Shown: positions 16,118-25,306, counted from the stretch's first letter. The stretch is 43,801 bases of DNA from Alkaliphilus hydrothermalis (GCF_016908555.1 NZ_JAFBEE010000023.1:1-43801); one strand, 5' to 3'. Notes: generated from the letters alone by a model not told the origin. A program made the numbers and translations.

Positions 16118-16146
16118 ATTCTATATTATATACCGTTATTTGTCAA
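16118..16146 (-). promoter_or_regulatory. glnS promoter
   Basis: On the minus strand, TTGACA (16141-16146), a 17-base spacer and TAGAAT (16118-16123). This predicts a leader of about 125 nucleotides. Confidence 0.65.
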
Positions 16147-16169
16147 TATATCCACGACAATCTCTTCGT

Positions 16170-16214
16170 TAAAAAACCTTTAAAATTAACCACATGGGTT
16201 ACCGAATTTTAAAG
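16170..16214 (-). terminator. terminator overlapping the nrdG stop
   Basis: CTTTAAAATT pairs with AATTTTAAAG, extended by AACC/GGTT. The nrdG stop codon is inside the stem, and a T run follows on the minus strand. Confidence 0.6.
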
Positions 16215-16882
16215 ACCTCAAACCAATCCTTAATTTGGTCTTTAATTTTTTCCATAACTTCCTTGTCATAGGGTGTATATTTATTTACTCCCCCAAAGAC
16301 CTGTTCTCCATCCCTAAAGTTTTGTAAGAAGTATCTTTTACTACCCTTGATGGACTCTGCAAGTTGGAGTATATCCTCCACCATTAGTAGTTCTTGACAG
16401 ACGGTGGTTCGAAATTCGTAGTCGATGCCACTGTTTTGAATTAAATGAATACTTTCTCTAATATCCTCCCCATCCACCATATTCCCCACCACAGAATGAT
16501 ATTTAGCGAGGGGTGCCTTTACATCCATGGCAATATAGTCTACTAACCCTTCTTCTATAAGGCCCTTTAAGACGTAGGGATTGGTGCCATTGGAATCTAA
16601 TTTTACCAAAAATTCATCTTTTTTAAGTTCTCTTATAAAATCCTTCAAGTCTTTTTGAAGGGTTGGCTCCCCACCTGTGATGCAGACGGCATCTACGAAT
16701 TTTTTTCTTTTCTTTAAAAAGTTTTGGACTTCTTCTTCCCCTATGGGGGTAGCTCCCGATTTCAACAGATGCCCGTTATGACAAAAGGGGCAACTAAAGT
16801 TGCACCCTCCTGTAAAGATAACTGTTGAAATTTTATTAGGGTAGTCTATAAAGGAAGATTTTTCAATTCCTAGAATATTCAT
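16199..16882 (-). CDS. nrdG: anaerobic ribonucleotide reductase activating protein
   Basis: A 227-residue radical SAM protein. The cluster motif is FTGGCNFSCPFCHNG (CxxxCxxC, binding a 4Fe-4S cluster and SAM), followed by CITGGEPTLQ. It generates the 5'-deoxyadenosyl radical that installs the glycyl radical on NrdD. It follows nrdD by 16 bases, so the two form an operon. The length and the EFRTTVCQELL segment match the clostridial NrdG-like (PflA-like) subfamily. Function is confident because of the neighbour. Confidence 0.9.
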   Translation of the reverse strand: MNILGIEKSSFIDYPNKISTVIFTGGCNFSCPFCHNGHLLKSGATPIGEEEVQNFLKKRKKFVDAVCITGGEPTLQKDLKDFIRELKKDEFLVKLDSNGTNPYVLKGLIEEGLVDYIAMDVKAPLAKYHSVVGNMVDGEDIRESIHLIQNSGIDYEFRTTVCQELLMVEDILQLAESIKGSKRYFLQNFRDGEQVFGGVNKYTPYDKEVMEKIKDQIKDWFEVFKIR

Positions 16883-16898
16883 TGACTCCCCTCCTTGA

Positions 16899-19034
16899 TT
16901 AAACTACGCTTGCCTTTACTTCTTTAACCATTTCGATTTTATTATTTAGACTTACAGTTGGATCAAACTCTAGTCGGTCTTTATATTCTTCTCTTTTCCC
17001 TTTGTTCCAAGCCTGAACAGGTCTATGGAAACCAACTACTCTAGTCCAAACCTCTGCTTCTTTACCACATTGTGGGCACTCAAAATGCTCTCCGGAGATA
17101 TATCCATGATCAGAACAGATTGAGAAGGTTGGCGTTAAGGTAAAATAGGGAATCTCGCTATTTTCCATAATTCTTTGTAGCAACAGTTTGCATGTTTCTA
17201 CATCATGGATTTCTTCACCAATAAAGCCATGAAGAACTGTTCCTCCTGTATAAAGGGTTTGGAGCTTTTCTTGTAATTCAATGGCTTCAAAAATATCCTT
17301 CGTATGCCCCACTGGTAATTGGGTTGAATTTGTATAATAGGGCTCTTCTTCCCCTTGGGTAAAGATTTTAGGATAAACTCTTTTATCCATTCTTGCAAAA
17401 CGATAGGCAGTTCCTTCTGCTGGGGATGCCTCCAGATTCCAAAGGCTACCTGTTTCCTCTTGGAAAATTGAAATGACTCTATTCATAAATTCCATGATCT
17501 CTACTGCAAATTCATTACCTTCTTCTGTCGCAATGTCTTTTCCTAAAAGGTTGATGCAAGCTTCATTCATCCCATTTAATCCAATGGTGGAGAAGTGGTT
17601 TTTGAAATACTCTCCTGTGCTGTCCTTTACCCCTTGTAGATAGAATTTAGAATAAGGATATAGTCCAACCTCCATATATCCCTCTAGCATTTCCCTTTTC
17701 GCTTCACAAATTTGCTTTGCATACTCCATTAATTCTCGAACTCGTTTTTTGAATTCCTCTGGTGTACTGGAGGTATAACCGATTCTTGCCATATTTAGGG
17801 TGACTACATTGATGGAACCTGTTAGGGGATTGGCGCCAAACAGTCCTCCACCTCTTTTTCTAAGCTCACGATTATCGAGTCTCAGTCGACAACACATAGA
17901 ACGGATGTCCTCTGGTGATAAATCAGAGTTGATGAAGTTTGCAAAATATGGTGTACCAAATCTACGGGTCATTTCCATAATGGAATTTACCACCGGGGAA
18001 TTCCAAGGGAAATCATTTGTGATATTTACTGTTGGGATTGGGAAGCTAAAGGCTCTACCTGCTCCATCCCCCTCCATCATTACTTCACAGTAGGCTTGGT
18101 TGAACATATCCATTTCTTTTTGGAACTCACCATAGGTCTTATCCATTGTTTCACCCCCGATGATTACCTTTTGATTCTTTAGTAGCTGGTGGGGTGTAAT
18201 ATCTAACGTGATATTTGTAAAGGGAGTTTGGAAACCTACTCTAGTTGGTACATTTAGGTTAAATATAAATCTCTGAACTGCTTTTTTAACCTGTTTATAA
18301 TCCATGTTATCGAAATATATAAATGGTGCTAAATAAGTATCAATACTGGATACTGCTTGTGCTCCTGCTGATTCCCCTTGTAATGTATATAATAAATTTA
18401 CTAATTGACCTAAGGCCGATTCAAAATGCTTTGGTGGTTTTGATTCAATTTTCCCCGCTGCTCCCCTAAAGCCTTTTCTTAAAAAAGCTTCTAAATCCCA
18501 ACCGCAGCAATAGGGTGCTAAAAGTCCTAAATCATGTATATGAAGATCCCCTCTAATATGGGCATCCCTTAATTCTTTACTATATATTTTATTTAACCAA
18601 TACTTTGAAGTAATACTCTCAACAATATGATTATTAAGCCCCTGTAATGAGAATCCCATATTGGCATTTTCATTAACACGCCAATCCTCAAGATTCACGT
18701 ATTCTTCCACCATTTTTTCTGCATCCATAAAGACATTCTTTACTTCTCTAATCTCTTCATGTCGTCTTCTATATAGGATGTATGCCTTAGCTGTTTTGGC
18801 ATGGCCTTCTTCAATTAATACCTTCTCCACTAGATCTTGTATATCTTCCACTGAAGGTATACTCGCCCCGTAGGTTTCATTGACGATTTCAATCACAATT
18901 TTGGTCAGCTTCACCGCCGCCATTTCATCTTTTCCCCCTACTGATTTAGCCGCTGCAAAAATGGCATCTTTGATTTTACTACTGTTGAAATCAACGATTT
19001 CCCCATTTCTCTTTTGTATCTTAGTAACAGCCAT
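16899..19034 (-). CDS. nrdD: anaerobic ribonucleoside-triphosphate reductase
   Basis: 711 residues from the second of two adjacent ATGs, which lies 6 bases after AGGAGG. An ATP-cone regulatory domain comes first (about 1-95, IQKRNGEIVDFNSSKIKDAI). The catalytic barrel contains NCxxR-type and FANFINSD segments and DRRLRLDNRELRKRGGG-like text. The C-terminus has zinc-type cysteines (ICSDHG, ECPQCG) and the glycyl radical site RVVGF, Gly about 668. It reduces NTPs to dNTPs without oxygen, with formate or a thiol reductant. It is the first gene of nrdDG. Confidence 0.92.
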   Translation of the reverse strand: MAVTKIQKRNGEIVDFNSSKIKDAIFAAAKSVGGKDEMAAVKLTKIVIEIVNETYGASIPSVEDIQDLVEKVLIEEGHAKTAKAYILYRRRHEEIREVKNVFMDAEKMVEEYVNLEDWRVNENANMGFSLQGLNNHIVESITSKYWLNKIYSKELRDAHIRGDLHIHDLGLLAPYCCGWDLEAFLRKGFRGAAGKIESKPPKHFESALGQLVNLLYTLQGESAGAQAVSSIDTYLAPFIYFDNMDYKQVKKAVQRFIFNLNVPTRVGFQTPFTNITLDITPHQLLKNQKVIIGGETMDKTYGEFQKEMDMFNQAYCEVMMEGDGAGRAFSFPIPTVNITNDFPWNSPVVNSIMEMTRRFGTPYFANFINSDLSPEDIRSMCCRLRLDNRELRKRGGGLFGANPLTGSINVVTLNMARIGYTSSTPEEFKKRVRELMEYAKQICEAKREMLEGYMEVGLYPYSKFYLQGVKDSTGEYFKNHFSTIGLNGMNEACINLLGKDIATEEGNEFAVEIMEFMNRVISIFQEETGSLWNLEASPAEGTAYRFARMDKRVYPKIFTQGEEEPYYTNSTQLPVGHTKDIFEAIELQEKLQTLYTGGTVLHGFIGEEIHDVETCKLLLQRIMENSEIPYFTLTPTFSICSDHGYISGEHFECPQCGKEAEVWTRVVGFHRPVQAWNKGKREEYKDRLEFDPTVSLNNKIEMVKEVKASVV

Positions 19035-19065
19035 CATACCCCTCCTATTGTATTTTTATCTGTGC

Positions 19066-19078
19066 TATGTACTACATA
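19066..19078. promoter_or_regulatory. palindrome upstream of nrdD
   Basis: TATGTA-C-TACATA lies about 32 bases before the nrdD start. It is AT-rich and symmetric, but does not clearly match the tandem NrdR box pattern. Confidence 0.3.
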
Positions 19079-19199
19079 TTGTATATCTTACATGATATGA
19101 GGGATAAAACACAAGGGTACTAAGGTCTTATATTAGTCTTCTTTTCTTAAAATTTCTTCCCTATTCTTTCTTATGCTTACTTATTTATTATCTCAAAAA

Positions 19200-19230
19200 A
19201 ATAATTAGGGACGTTTCGACAAACGTCCCT
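19200..19230 (-). terminator. terminator of the lipoprotein operon
   Basis: AGGGACGTTT and AAACGTCCCT form a perfect 10-bp stem around CGAC. On the minus strand it is followed by AATTATTTTTTT. Confidence 0.8.
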
Positions 19231-19235
19231 TTAAA

Positions 19236-19418
19236 TTAACTCCAAGTTGGTTTATTGAATTTATTTCCGGCTGCTTTAATTCTTTGACCTTCGTCTTCTG
19301 ATACGATATATGCCTCTACTCCTTGGTGGGCATATTCTTTTACTCTTTTAAGGGCCTCTTCCCTTGTGATTGGGTCAGATAGGCCATTCTCTGTTCTTAT
19401 CATAAATTTCTGGTTCAT
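19236..19418 (-). CDS. small hypothetical protein
   Basis: 60 residues, soluble and charged, with GAGGAGG before the ATG. It begins 16 bases after the stop of the flavin-binding lipoprotein gene, so it shares that transcript, which ends in the strong hairpin just downstream. The text TREEALKRVKEYAHQGVEAY suggests a short alpha/beta fold with one amphipathic helix. Family not recognised. Confidence 0.65.
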   Translation of the reverse strand: MNQKFMIRTENGLSDPITREEALKRVKEYAHQGVEAYIVSEDEGQRIKAAGNKFNKPTWS

Positions 19419-19434
19419 AAAAATACCTCCTCTA

Positions 19435-19905
19435 CTATTCTTTTGCTAATGCCTTTTTCGCCATTTCTTTAAAGCTTTCACTTGAACTAGTAGCTCCAGT
19501 TACAGCATCAACCTTTTCTACATTCTGCTTTTCAATCAAATCTTGCTCCAATTGTGGATATGCTTCAGGTGCACTCACTCCAGATTTTTCTTTCCATTTT
19601 GCATTATATTCTTCATCTTCAGTTTTTAATTGCTCTTCCTCGTTGATTTCATCATAGCTTACTTCTGTAATCTTACCATCTGCTACTGTGATTTCAATGA
19701 AGGGCTTCCAACCTCTTTCATCAACTTCCCCTTCCGCTTCATATTTCCCATCTTCGAAGCCAACTGGATCGGGATCCGGGTCTGGTGCTGGTGCAGGAGC
19801 AGGTGATGGATCTGGTGTTGGATCTTCAGCAGGCTGACAACCCACTCCCATCATCAAAATCATAGCAACAACTAAGATTAAGGATAGTAATCTACTTTTT
19901 CTCAT
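19435..19905 (-). CDS. FMN-binding lipoprotein, ApbE-flavinylated type
   Basis: 156 residues from the ATG at 19905 (GGAGGGG upstream); a longer frame lacks a ribosome site. A lipobox ends at Cys23, followed by a Pro/Asp/Ala repeat linker (about 28-50, PDPDPDP-like). The rest is an FMN-binding domain ending in DAVTGATSSS, the Thr of which (about 139) is the usual site for covalent FMN attachment by ApbE. Such lipoproteins (for example PplA) pass electrons outside the cell. No ApbE, Ndh2 or Rnf gene is in this window. It is probably in one operon with the next small gene. Confidence 0.85.
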   Translation of the reverse strand: MRKSRLLSLILVVAMILMMGVGCQPAEDPTPDPSPAPAPAPDPDPDPVGFEDGKYEAEGEVDERGWKPFIEITVADGKITEVSYDEINEEEQLKTEDEEYNAKWKEKSGVSAPEAYPQLEQDLIEKQNVEKVDAVTGATSSSESFKEMAKKALAKE

Positions 19906-20073
19906 GTGTATCCCCTCCGTAAGTATTTTTGCAAAATAATTTATTTGCTTGATACTATTTTGGATAATAAATACCACCTCTATTCATGAAATTACCTTAG
20001 AAGTGGTGGTATAAAAGTTTTCATTAGATTTTTTTAAAAAATAAATCACTTAAAGGGCTTTTGTATAGAAGTA

Positions 20074-21618
20074 TTAGAAAAAAATAAATTTTTTATCTTT
20101 AAAACTAATTCCCCCCATGCAAAAGATGACAGCAAAATAACATATGACACCTATTCCTACAGCCAGTAGAGTACTTATAGCTTCAATCCCTATCAAGAGT
20201 TGACCATAGTAGAAGGTTAGCTTCACCCCCATCGTCATCATAATCACTGCAATAATAGGGATCATTACCATTTCTTTTATTTCCACCTTAAATCTAACCA
20301 TCTTTCTTACCTCATAAAAATTCAGAAACATAATAACAATATATCCACAGATGGTACCAATCACCGTTCCAATAATATTTAGATAGGTTACCAAAAGCAT
20401 ATTACTGACAATCATTTTCACAACAACCCCAACTATAAGATTTCTTACTGGAATAAACACCCTATTCATTCCCTGAAGTATACTGGTTAAGGTTTGCGCA
20501 AGTGAAATGAAAACGACATTGATAGCTAAGAATCTCAAAATCTCTCCCCCTGCTTCAGCCTTTCCCCACAAAAGATGAACAATTTCTTGAGACAACAGGG
20601 AGAGGCCTACAGCTGCTGGCAAAGCAATGATAATCGTAGTTCTGATACCTGCTGATATTTTTTCCTGCAATTCAACCCGTCTGTTACCACTAAATGATTC
20701 TGAAATAGCAGGCACCAAACTGGCTGCCATAGCCATACTAAAGGTCAAGGGTACATTCATCAGGGTAACTGCTTTTCCTGTAAGACGACCATATAGAATT
20801 GTGGCACCCTCCACTGTAAAACCACTATTAATTAACTTCGAGTGAACGATAATGGAATCAATCAACCCCATAATGGAGCTTAATACCGCTCCAATCGTAA
20901 TGGGAAGTGCCAACCAAGAAAGTCTTTTGATGATGTGCCAAGTTTTTTCTTCTATCAAAGGGGCTTTGATTTTACCACTTTCCCCTCTATTAAACCTCCA
21001 ATAGTATATCAGCATTACCAGCATTCCCAAAATCCCCCCTGCTGTTGCACCAAAGGAAGCGGCACCAGCGGCATAACCAACTCCTTTATCCACTACAAAA
21101 TATGCCAAACCAACGCCTATGACCACCCTCCCCACCTGTTCTGCTATCTGGGACAAGGCGGTGGGAAGCATAAATTGCATTCCTTGAAAGTATCCTCTAA
21201 ATGACGACATCACGGAAACAAAAAACGGAGCAAATGCCAACCCAACAATGGAATGATAAGCCTCCTGTGGCCAATCCAGTAGTTGAATAATATAAGGGGC
21301 GGTGAAATATAAAAATAACGAAGTAAATATTCCTATTGTAAATAGCATAAAAAAAGAAACCTTAAAGACCCTCTTTGCCCCATAGTGATCATTGACGGCT
21401 AATTTCTCTGAAATCACCTTTGATATGGCAGCGGGAAAACCAATGAGGGAAACCCCTAAAAGAACCGTATAAATGGGATATGGCAAACCAAATAATCCCA
21501 TCCCTTCGTCGTGGATCAATCTTTGGAGAGGAATCTTAAAAAATACTCCCAAGAATTTTGCAAATAAACCGGCAAAGGCTAAAATAAAGGCCCCTTTCAA
21601 GAATTTATTGTTAGACAT
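20074..21618 (-). CDS. MurJ/SpoVB-type polysaccharide or lipid II flippase
   Basis: 514 residues, about 14 membrane helices. The N-terminal FLKGAFILAFAGLFAKFLGV and IGFPAAISKVISEKLA segments are hallmarks of the Firmicute MOP-superfamily branch that includes SpoVB and MurJ (YtgP). These flip lipid-linked wall precursors across the membrane. AGAAGGAG precedes the ATG. The genome could have several copies, so I do not assign SpoVB or MurJ. It is followed, in the same direction, by the flavin lipoprotein gene after 168 bases. Confidence 0.82.
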   Translation of the reverse strand: MSNNKFLKGAFILAFAGLFAKFLGVFFKIPLQRLIHDEGMGLFGLPYPIYTVLLGVSLIGFPAAISKVISEKLAVNDHYGAKRVFKVSFFMLFTIGIFTSLFLYFTAPYIIQLLDWPQEAYHSIVGLAFAPFFVSVMSSFRGYFQGMQFMLPTALSQIAEQVGRVVIGVGLAYFVVDKGVGYAAGAASFGATAGGILGMLVMLIYYWRFNRGESGKIKAPLIEEKTWHIIKRLSWLALPITIGAVLSSIMGLIDSIIVHSKLINSGFTVEGATILYGRLTGKAVTLMNVPLTFSMAMAASLVPAISESFSGNRRVELQEKISAGIRTTIIIALPAAVGLSLLSQEIVHLLWGKAEAGGEILRFLAINVVFISLAQTLTSILQGMNRVFIPVRNLIVGVVVKMIVSNMLLVTYLNIIGTVIGTICGYIVIMFLNFYEVRKMVRFKVEIKEMVMIPIIAVIMMTMGVKLTFYYGQLLIGIEAISTLLAVGIGVICYFAVIFCMGGISFKDKKFIFF

Positions 21619-21730
21619 AAAAAAATCTCCTTCTTAAATAAACTTTTAATTATGTATATTCCAACACCAATGTCCTTTATGATTTTGCTTTACAACCTTT
21701 ACAAAATTTCTACATTTTTTACTTCTCATC

Positions 21731-21780
21731 AAAAAAACAGTTCGATAGATGGTATACTCCCAACTAAAGAACTGTTTTTT
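21731..21780 (-). terminator. terminator of the 144-residue membrane protein gene
   Basis: AAAAACAGTTC and GAACTGTTTTT pair across a 25-base loop, with T runs on both strands. Confidence 0.6.
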
Positions 21781-21824
21781 GTTAATGATTAATTTTGCTA
21801 ATTTTAGTATATCTCAGAAAAATT

Positions 21825-22259
21825 CTACTCGTCATTTTTAATTTTTTTCCAATGATAAACCCAGAATATGCCCCCTACCACCATAGCCGAAGCATGTGAA
21901 GCCAGTTGTCTTGCGTGATTTGCTCTAGCTCTTTCCTTTTCTTGTTCCACAAATTTTTCATATCGTGCTTCAACTTCTTCCTCTGTCAGTTCATCCGCTT
22001 GATCCTTCCCTTCTAGCCCACGATAACTAAATCTTTCGGAATAATCCTCTAAGGTCATATAATAATGCCCAGTATCCAATGCTAGATCCACCACCCGTTG
22101 AATCGTAAAGATTGTTCCAAAAATAAAAATAATCAAAGTAATGAGGCAAACTAAGTAAAGATAGACACTTCTTAAGTTAAAGTTTCTTGCCATAATAATA
22201 ACCCCTCCCATAACAACTAGAATAATTAAAAGACCTAGTATCATCACCATAATACTCAA
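21825..22259 (-). CDS. hypothetical membrane protein with three helices
   Basis: 144 residues from a TTG start preceded by AGGTGAT; no better ATG is supported. Two N-terminal membrane helices (about 3-23 and 32-55) are followed by a charged, coiled-coil-like segment (about 85-120, TEEEVEARYEKFVEQEKERAR) and a short C-terminal helix HASAMVVGGIFWVYHW. It resembles small hydrophobic DUF proteins of clostridia, but I do not recognise a specific family. It is a single gene between two convergent/divergent neighbours. Confidence 0.6.
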   Translation of the reverse strand: MSIMVMILGLLIILVVMGGVIIMARNFNLRSVYLYLVCLITLIIFIFGTIFTIQRVVDLALDTGHYYMTLEDYSERFSYRGLEGKDQADELTEEEVEARYEKFVEQEKERARANHARQLASHASAMVVGGIFWVYHWKKIKNDE

Positions 22260-22482
22260 ATGGTAATCACCTACCTATATTTCTATTTAATATCAACGAC
22301 TATAGTGTAATTTTACACTATAAATTACTTTTTATCAATATATTTTCAATAAAAGTTGATATTTTTTTTAAAAACTACTCCATATCCTTCCAATTACAAT
22401 TCACCCATCAGTTTATTTCTTAAATATTGTGGTATTATATAAGGGTAATCCTTAGATAATCGAGGGGAGTGTAGGTATAAAT

Positions 22483-23823
22483 ATGACCAAAATACATACT
22501 ACTATTAAAGATTTTAAACACGAACTAATTACTTCATTGCAAAAATTTATCCAAATTAACAGTGTTGAGGCTCCTCCACTGGATGACAAGCCCTTTGGGG
22601 AAGGGGTAGATGAAGCCCTCCATTATGTATTAGCTTTAGGGGAAAAAATGGGCTTTAAAACCAAGTATCATGAAGGCTATTATGGTTACATAGAAATGGG
22701 TTCTGGTGAAGAATTAATTGGTCTGCTAGCCCACCTTGATGTGGTGCCTACTGGTGACCCTACCCAGTGGACCTATCCACCCTTTAAAGGGGAAATCCAC
22801 CATAACCGTATCTATGGACGGGGTGCCATTGACGATAAGGGACCATTAATTGCCACCCTATATGCTATGAAGGCTATTAAAGACTCTGGTGTTCCTTTAA
22901 ATAAAAGGGTTCGTTTGATCCTTGGTACAAATGAGGAAACCCGCTGGCAGGGGATTAATAAATATAAAGAACTTGAAGAACCCCCCCACTATGGCTTTAC
23001 TCCAGATTCTGATTTTCCTTTAATCAATGCCGAGAAGGGTCTACTGGAGGCTAAGCTCTCCATGAATGAAGGTGCTACCTTTATCCTTAAGGGTGGAGTT
23101 GCCCTCAACAGTGTGGCGGATTATTGTCAATATCGTGGTAAAGGCGCTTTTAATGAATTAGACGAAAATGAATCAATTAAGTTGCAGTTGAATGGAGATA
23201 TTGTAGAAATTTACTTCCATGGTAAGTCTGTCCATTCAGCAAAAAGCTGGAAGGGATTAAATGCCATTGGTCTAGCAGGTAAAACCCTCCACCAACAGGG
23301 AATCCATACAAGATTAATCGATTTCATTGCTCAAGAGATTGGTCTAGACCCCCATGGCACCAATATATTTGGTGATTTTATGGACGTGGTATCTGGAAAA
23401 ATTACTATTAATATGGGGAAGGTAATCATTGACTTTGATAAACAGGAACTATATTTAGACATCCGTTACCCAGTCACTAAAACTAAAGAGGAAGTCGTTT
23501 CTCTTCTGTTGGATAAGGCTGACCAATATAAACTTAACTTTGAGGAATTGGACCATCTTCCTTCTTTATATGTACCAGAGAACCATTTCCTAGTGGATAT
23601 CTTAAAATCTGTCTATACTAGAGAAACAAATTTTGATGCAACCCCGATCACAACCGGTGGTGCCACCTACGCAAGGGCATTTGAAAATTTTGTAGCCTTT
23701 GGAGCACTATTCCCAGGTGAAGAAAAATCGGCCCATCAGATAGACGAATATATTGATATTGATTCTTTGATGAAGTGTTGTATTATTTATACAGAGACGA
23801 TTGCAGAATTTCTTAGACGATAA
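22483..23823 (+). CDS. pepV: dipeptidase PepV, M20 metallopeptidase family
   Basis: 446 residues. Zinc ligands of the M20 family are visible: LAHLDVVPTGD (His84), IDDKGP (Asp118), NEETRW (Glu151-152), a TPDSDFP Asp, and the late SAHQIDE His. The family splits dipeptides with D- or L-residues (PepV is a broad aminodipeptidase, cytoplasmic). The size and GGVALNSV insert match PepV rather than PepT or ArgE. The gene is monocistronic and ends in a bidirectional hairpin. Confidence 0.9.
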   Translation: MTKIHTTIKDFKHELITSLQKFIQINSVEAPPLDDKPFGEGVDEALHYVLALGEKMGFKTKYHEGYYGYIEMGSGEELIGLLAHLDVVPTGDPTQWTYPPFKGEIHHNRIYGRGAIDDKGPLIATLYAMKAIKDSGVPLNKRVRLILGTNEETRWQGINKYKELEEPPHYGFTPDSDFPLINAEKGLLEAKLSMNEGATFILKGGVALNSVADYCQYRGKGAFNELDENESIKLQLNGDIVEIYFHGKSVHSAKSWKGLNAIGLAGKTLHQQGIHTRLIDFIAQEIGLDPHGTNIFGDFMDVVSGKITINMGKVIIDFDKQELYLDIRYPVTKTKEEVVSLLLDKADQYKLNFEELDHLPSLYVPENHFLVDILKSVYTRETNFDATPITTGGATYARAFENFVAFGALFPGEEKSAHQIDEYIDIDSLMKCCIIYTETIAEFLRR

Positions 23824-23847
23824 ATATTAAATGTTTCTCTAAAAAAA

Positions 23848-23885
23848 TAAAGGTGATGTGAAGACCCCACATCACCTTTACTTTT
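23848..23885. terminator. bidirectional terminator
   Basis: TAAAGGTGATGTG pairs with CACATCACCTTTA, 13 bp, between pepV and the convergent gene ending at 23896. Confidence 0.85.
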
Positions 23886-23895
23886 TGAGAATTGA

Positions 23896-24135
23896 TTAGT
23901 CAGCCGCATTGGTGATGGTAACCACCATACTAACTTCTCCTGCATGTTTTGCTTGATTAAATAGGCTCTTTAAGCTATTCCATACTTCCTCATCATTCCC
24001 TTGAATATGGGTGTCCATAGAACCTACATTGTAGCTAACTCTTTGGTTTTGCAAAGTACTAATAGAGTCATTGATTACTTGAGTAGCATTATTTGTTTTT
24101 AATGGATATAGGGCCACTTCTGCATGTATTCTCAT
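23896..24135 (-). CDS. thiamine-binding / MTH1187-YkoF family protein
   Basis: 79 residues with GGAGG before the ATG. The ferredoxin-like fold text (VALYPLKTNN, INDSISTLQ, YNVGSMDTHIQGN, EEVWNSLKSLFNQAKHAG, VSMVVTITNA) matches the thiamine-binding MTH1187/YkoF family (formerly DUF77), small proteins that bind thiamine or HMP derivatives and form tetramers. It is a single gene convergent with pepV; no thiamine transporter is next to it. Confidence 0.75.
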   Translation of the reverse strand: MRIHAEVALYPLKTNNATQVINDSISTLQNQRVSYNVGSMDTHIQGNDEEVWNSLKSLFNQAKHAGEVSMVVTITNAAD

Positions 24136-24271
24136 GGAAAAACCTCCTCTATACTTAATGGATTACATTACGAATATAGTATGGATTTTCTCGGCTTTCT
24201 TTATCCGATTATTTAAAATATCTATAATTGGAAAACAACCTATTACTTGGTATCAGGAGTGTTTTCATTAA

Positions 24272-24310
24272 AAAAACCTTACTCCATTTTAGCAATGAAA
24301 TAAGGTTTTA
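24272..24310 (-). terminator. terminator of the murI-DMT operon
   Basis: AAAACCTTA and TAAGGTTTT form the outer stem with an inner CATT/AATG pairing, downstream of the transporter gene. Confidence 0.65.
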
Positions 24311-24345
24311 TACTTAACATTTTGGAATTGGGATTTAGATTAATA

Positions 24346-25275
24346 TTATATTTTAACAGGCTTTACTGAGTCCTTGATATTTTTCTTAATTTTAGTAGTC
24401 AAGTATACACCAAATACAATTAGTAACCCACTCAAAATACTAATAGGAGTAATGTTCTCCTTTAGAATAATTACTGATAAAATCATTGAAAAAACAGGTA
24501 CTAAGTTAATAAAAATGGCAGTCCTACTGGGTCCAATTTCTTTGATGGCGGTTTGCTGTACCAGATAACCAATTGTGGATGGAAAAATCGCCATATACAA
24601 AACGCCACCCCAACCTAACATAGTGGTATTTCCTAGGTAACTGCTTGGATTTTCAAGAATAGCAAAGGGCAAAGTAAATAAGGTGCATAGGATAAAGCTG
24701 TAGGTGGTTAGAATTAACGGAGAATATTTGGTCATAACGCTACGGCTGATAATGGAATAAATCGCCCAACAAGTAACACCCATAAGCATTAAAATATCCC
24801 CCTTGTTAAAGGCGAAGTTTCTTAGTACTGAAATTTCTCCCCTTGAAATGGTCATAACAACCCCTGCTAAAGCAATCAATATTCCTGTTATTCTGGTAAT
24901 CCCCATTTTTTCCTTCAGAAATACCACTGCCATAAGGGTTGTTAGCAACGGATTGGTGGCGGCAATCATTGAAGCATTTACAGCTGTAGTGTATTTTAAA
25001 GCCATAAAGAATAGAATATGGTATCCCACCATACCTATTAGCCCTAACAAAATCATTACAGGATAGTCTTCCTTCTTCAATCGCCAGTCCCGTTTTTCAT
25101 ATTTAACCATTACTACAAAAATCATAATAGAGGCAAAGAAGAATCTCAGAAAGGTTAGAGAAAAGGGAGGAAATTCCTTTACTGCCAACTTGCCTCCAAT
25201 AAAGGCTCCTGCCCAAAAGATTGAAGATAATGTCATGAGTGCAATGGTTTTATAATGTCTTGATTCTTCCTTCAT
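24346..25275 (-). CDS. EamA/DMT-superfamily transporter
   Basis: 309 residues, ten predicted membrane helices, with the duplicated EamA architecture: FWAGAFIGGKLAVKEF in half one and CWAIYSIISRSVM in half two, each near a Pro-rich helix. These proteins export or import metabolites such as amino acids or drugs. The start follows AGGGGATG. It lies 31 bases after murI and probably shares its transcript; a link to D-glutamate metabolism is not shown by sequence. Confidence 0.8.
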   Translation of the reverse strand: MKEESRHYKTIALMTLSSIFWAGAFIGGKLAVKEFPPFSLTFLRFFFASIMIFVVMVKYEKRDWRLKKEDYPVMILLGLIGMVGYHILFFMALKYTTAVNASMIAATNPLLTTLMAVVFLKEKMGITRITGILIALAGVVMTISRGEISVLRNFAFNKGDILMLMGVTCWAIYSIISRSVMTKYSPLILTTYSFILCTLFTLPFAILENPSSYLGNTTMLGWGGVLYMAIFPSTIGYLVQQTAIKEIGPSRTAIFINLVPVFSMILSVIILKENITPISILSGLLIVFGVYLTTKIKKNIKDSVKPVKI

Positions 25276-25306
25276 TTAATTGTCATCCCCTTTGTTTAAC
25301 GCTAGT

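Noticed and set aside
15987..16146. T-box riboswitch before glnS
   Set aside because: The conserved T-box core sequence and the antiterminator/terminator pair are absent; only a simple nested stem is seen.
17198..19095. Several 60-100 codon frames inside nrdD
   Set aside because: They are opposite or shifted frames of an intact conserved gene without ribosome sites.
19207..19230. REP-like mobile repeat (AGGGACGTTT stem)
   Set aside because: Position, T run and single occurrence fit a normal terminator.
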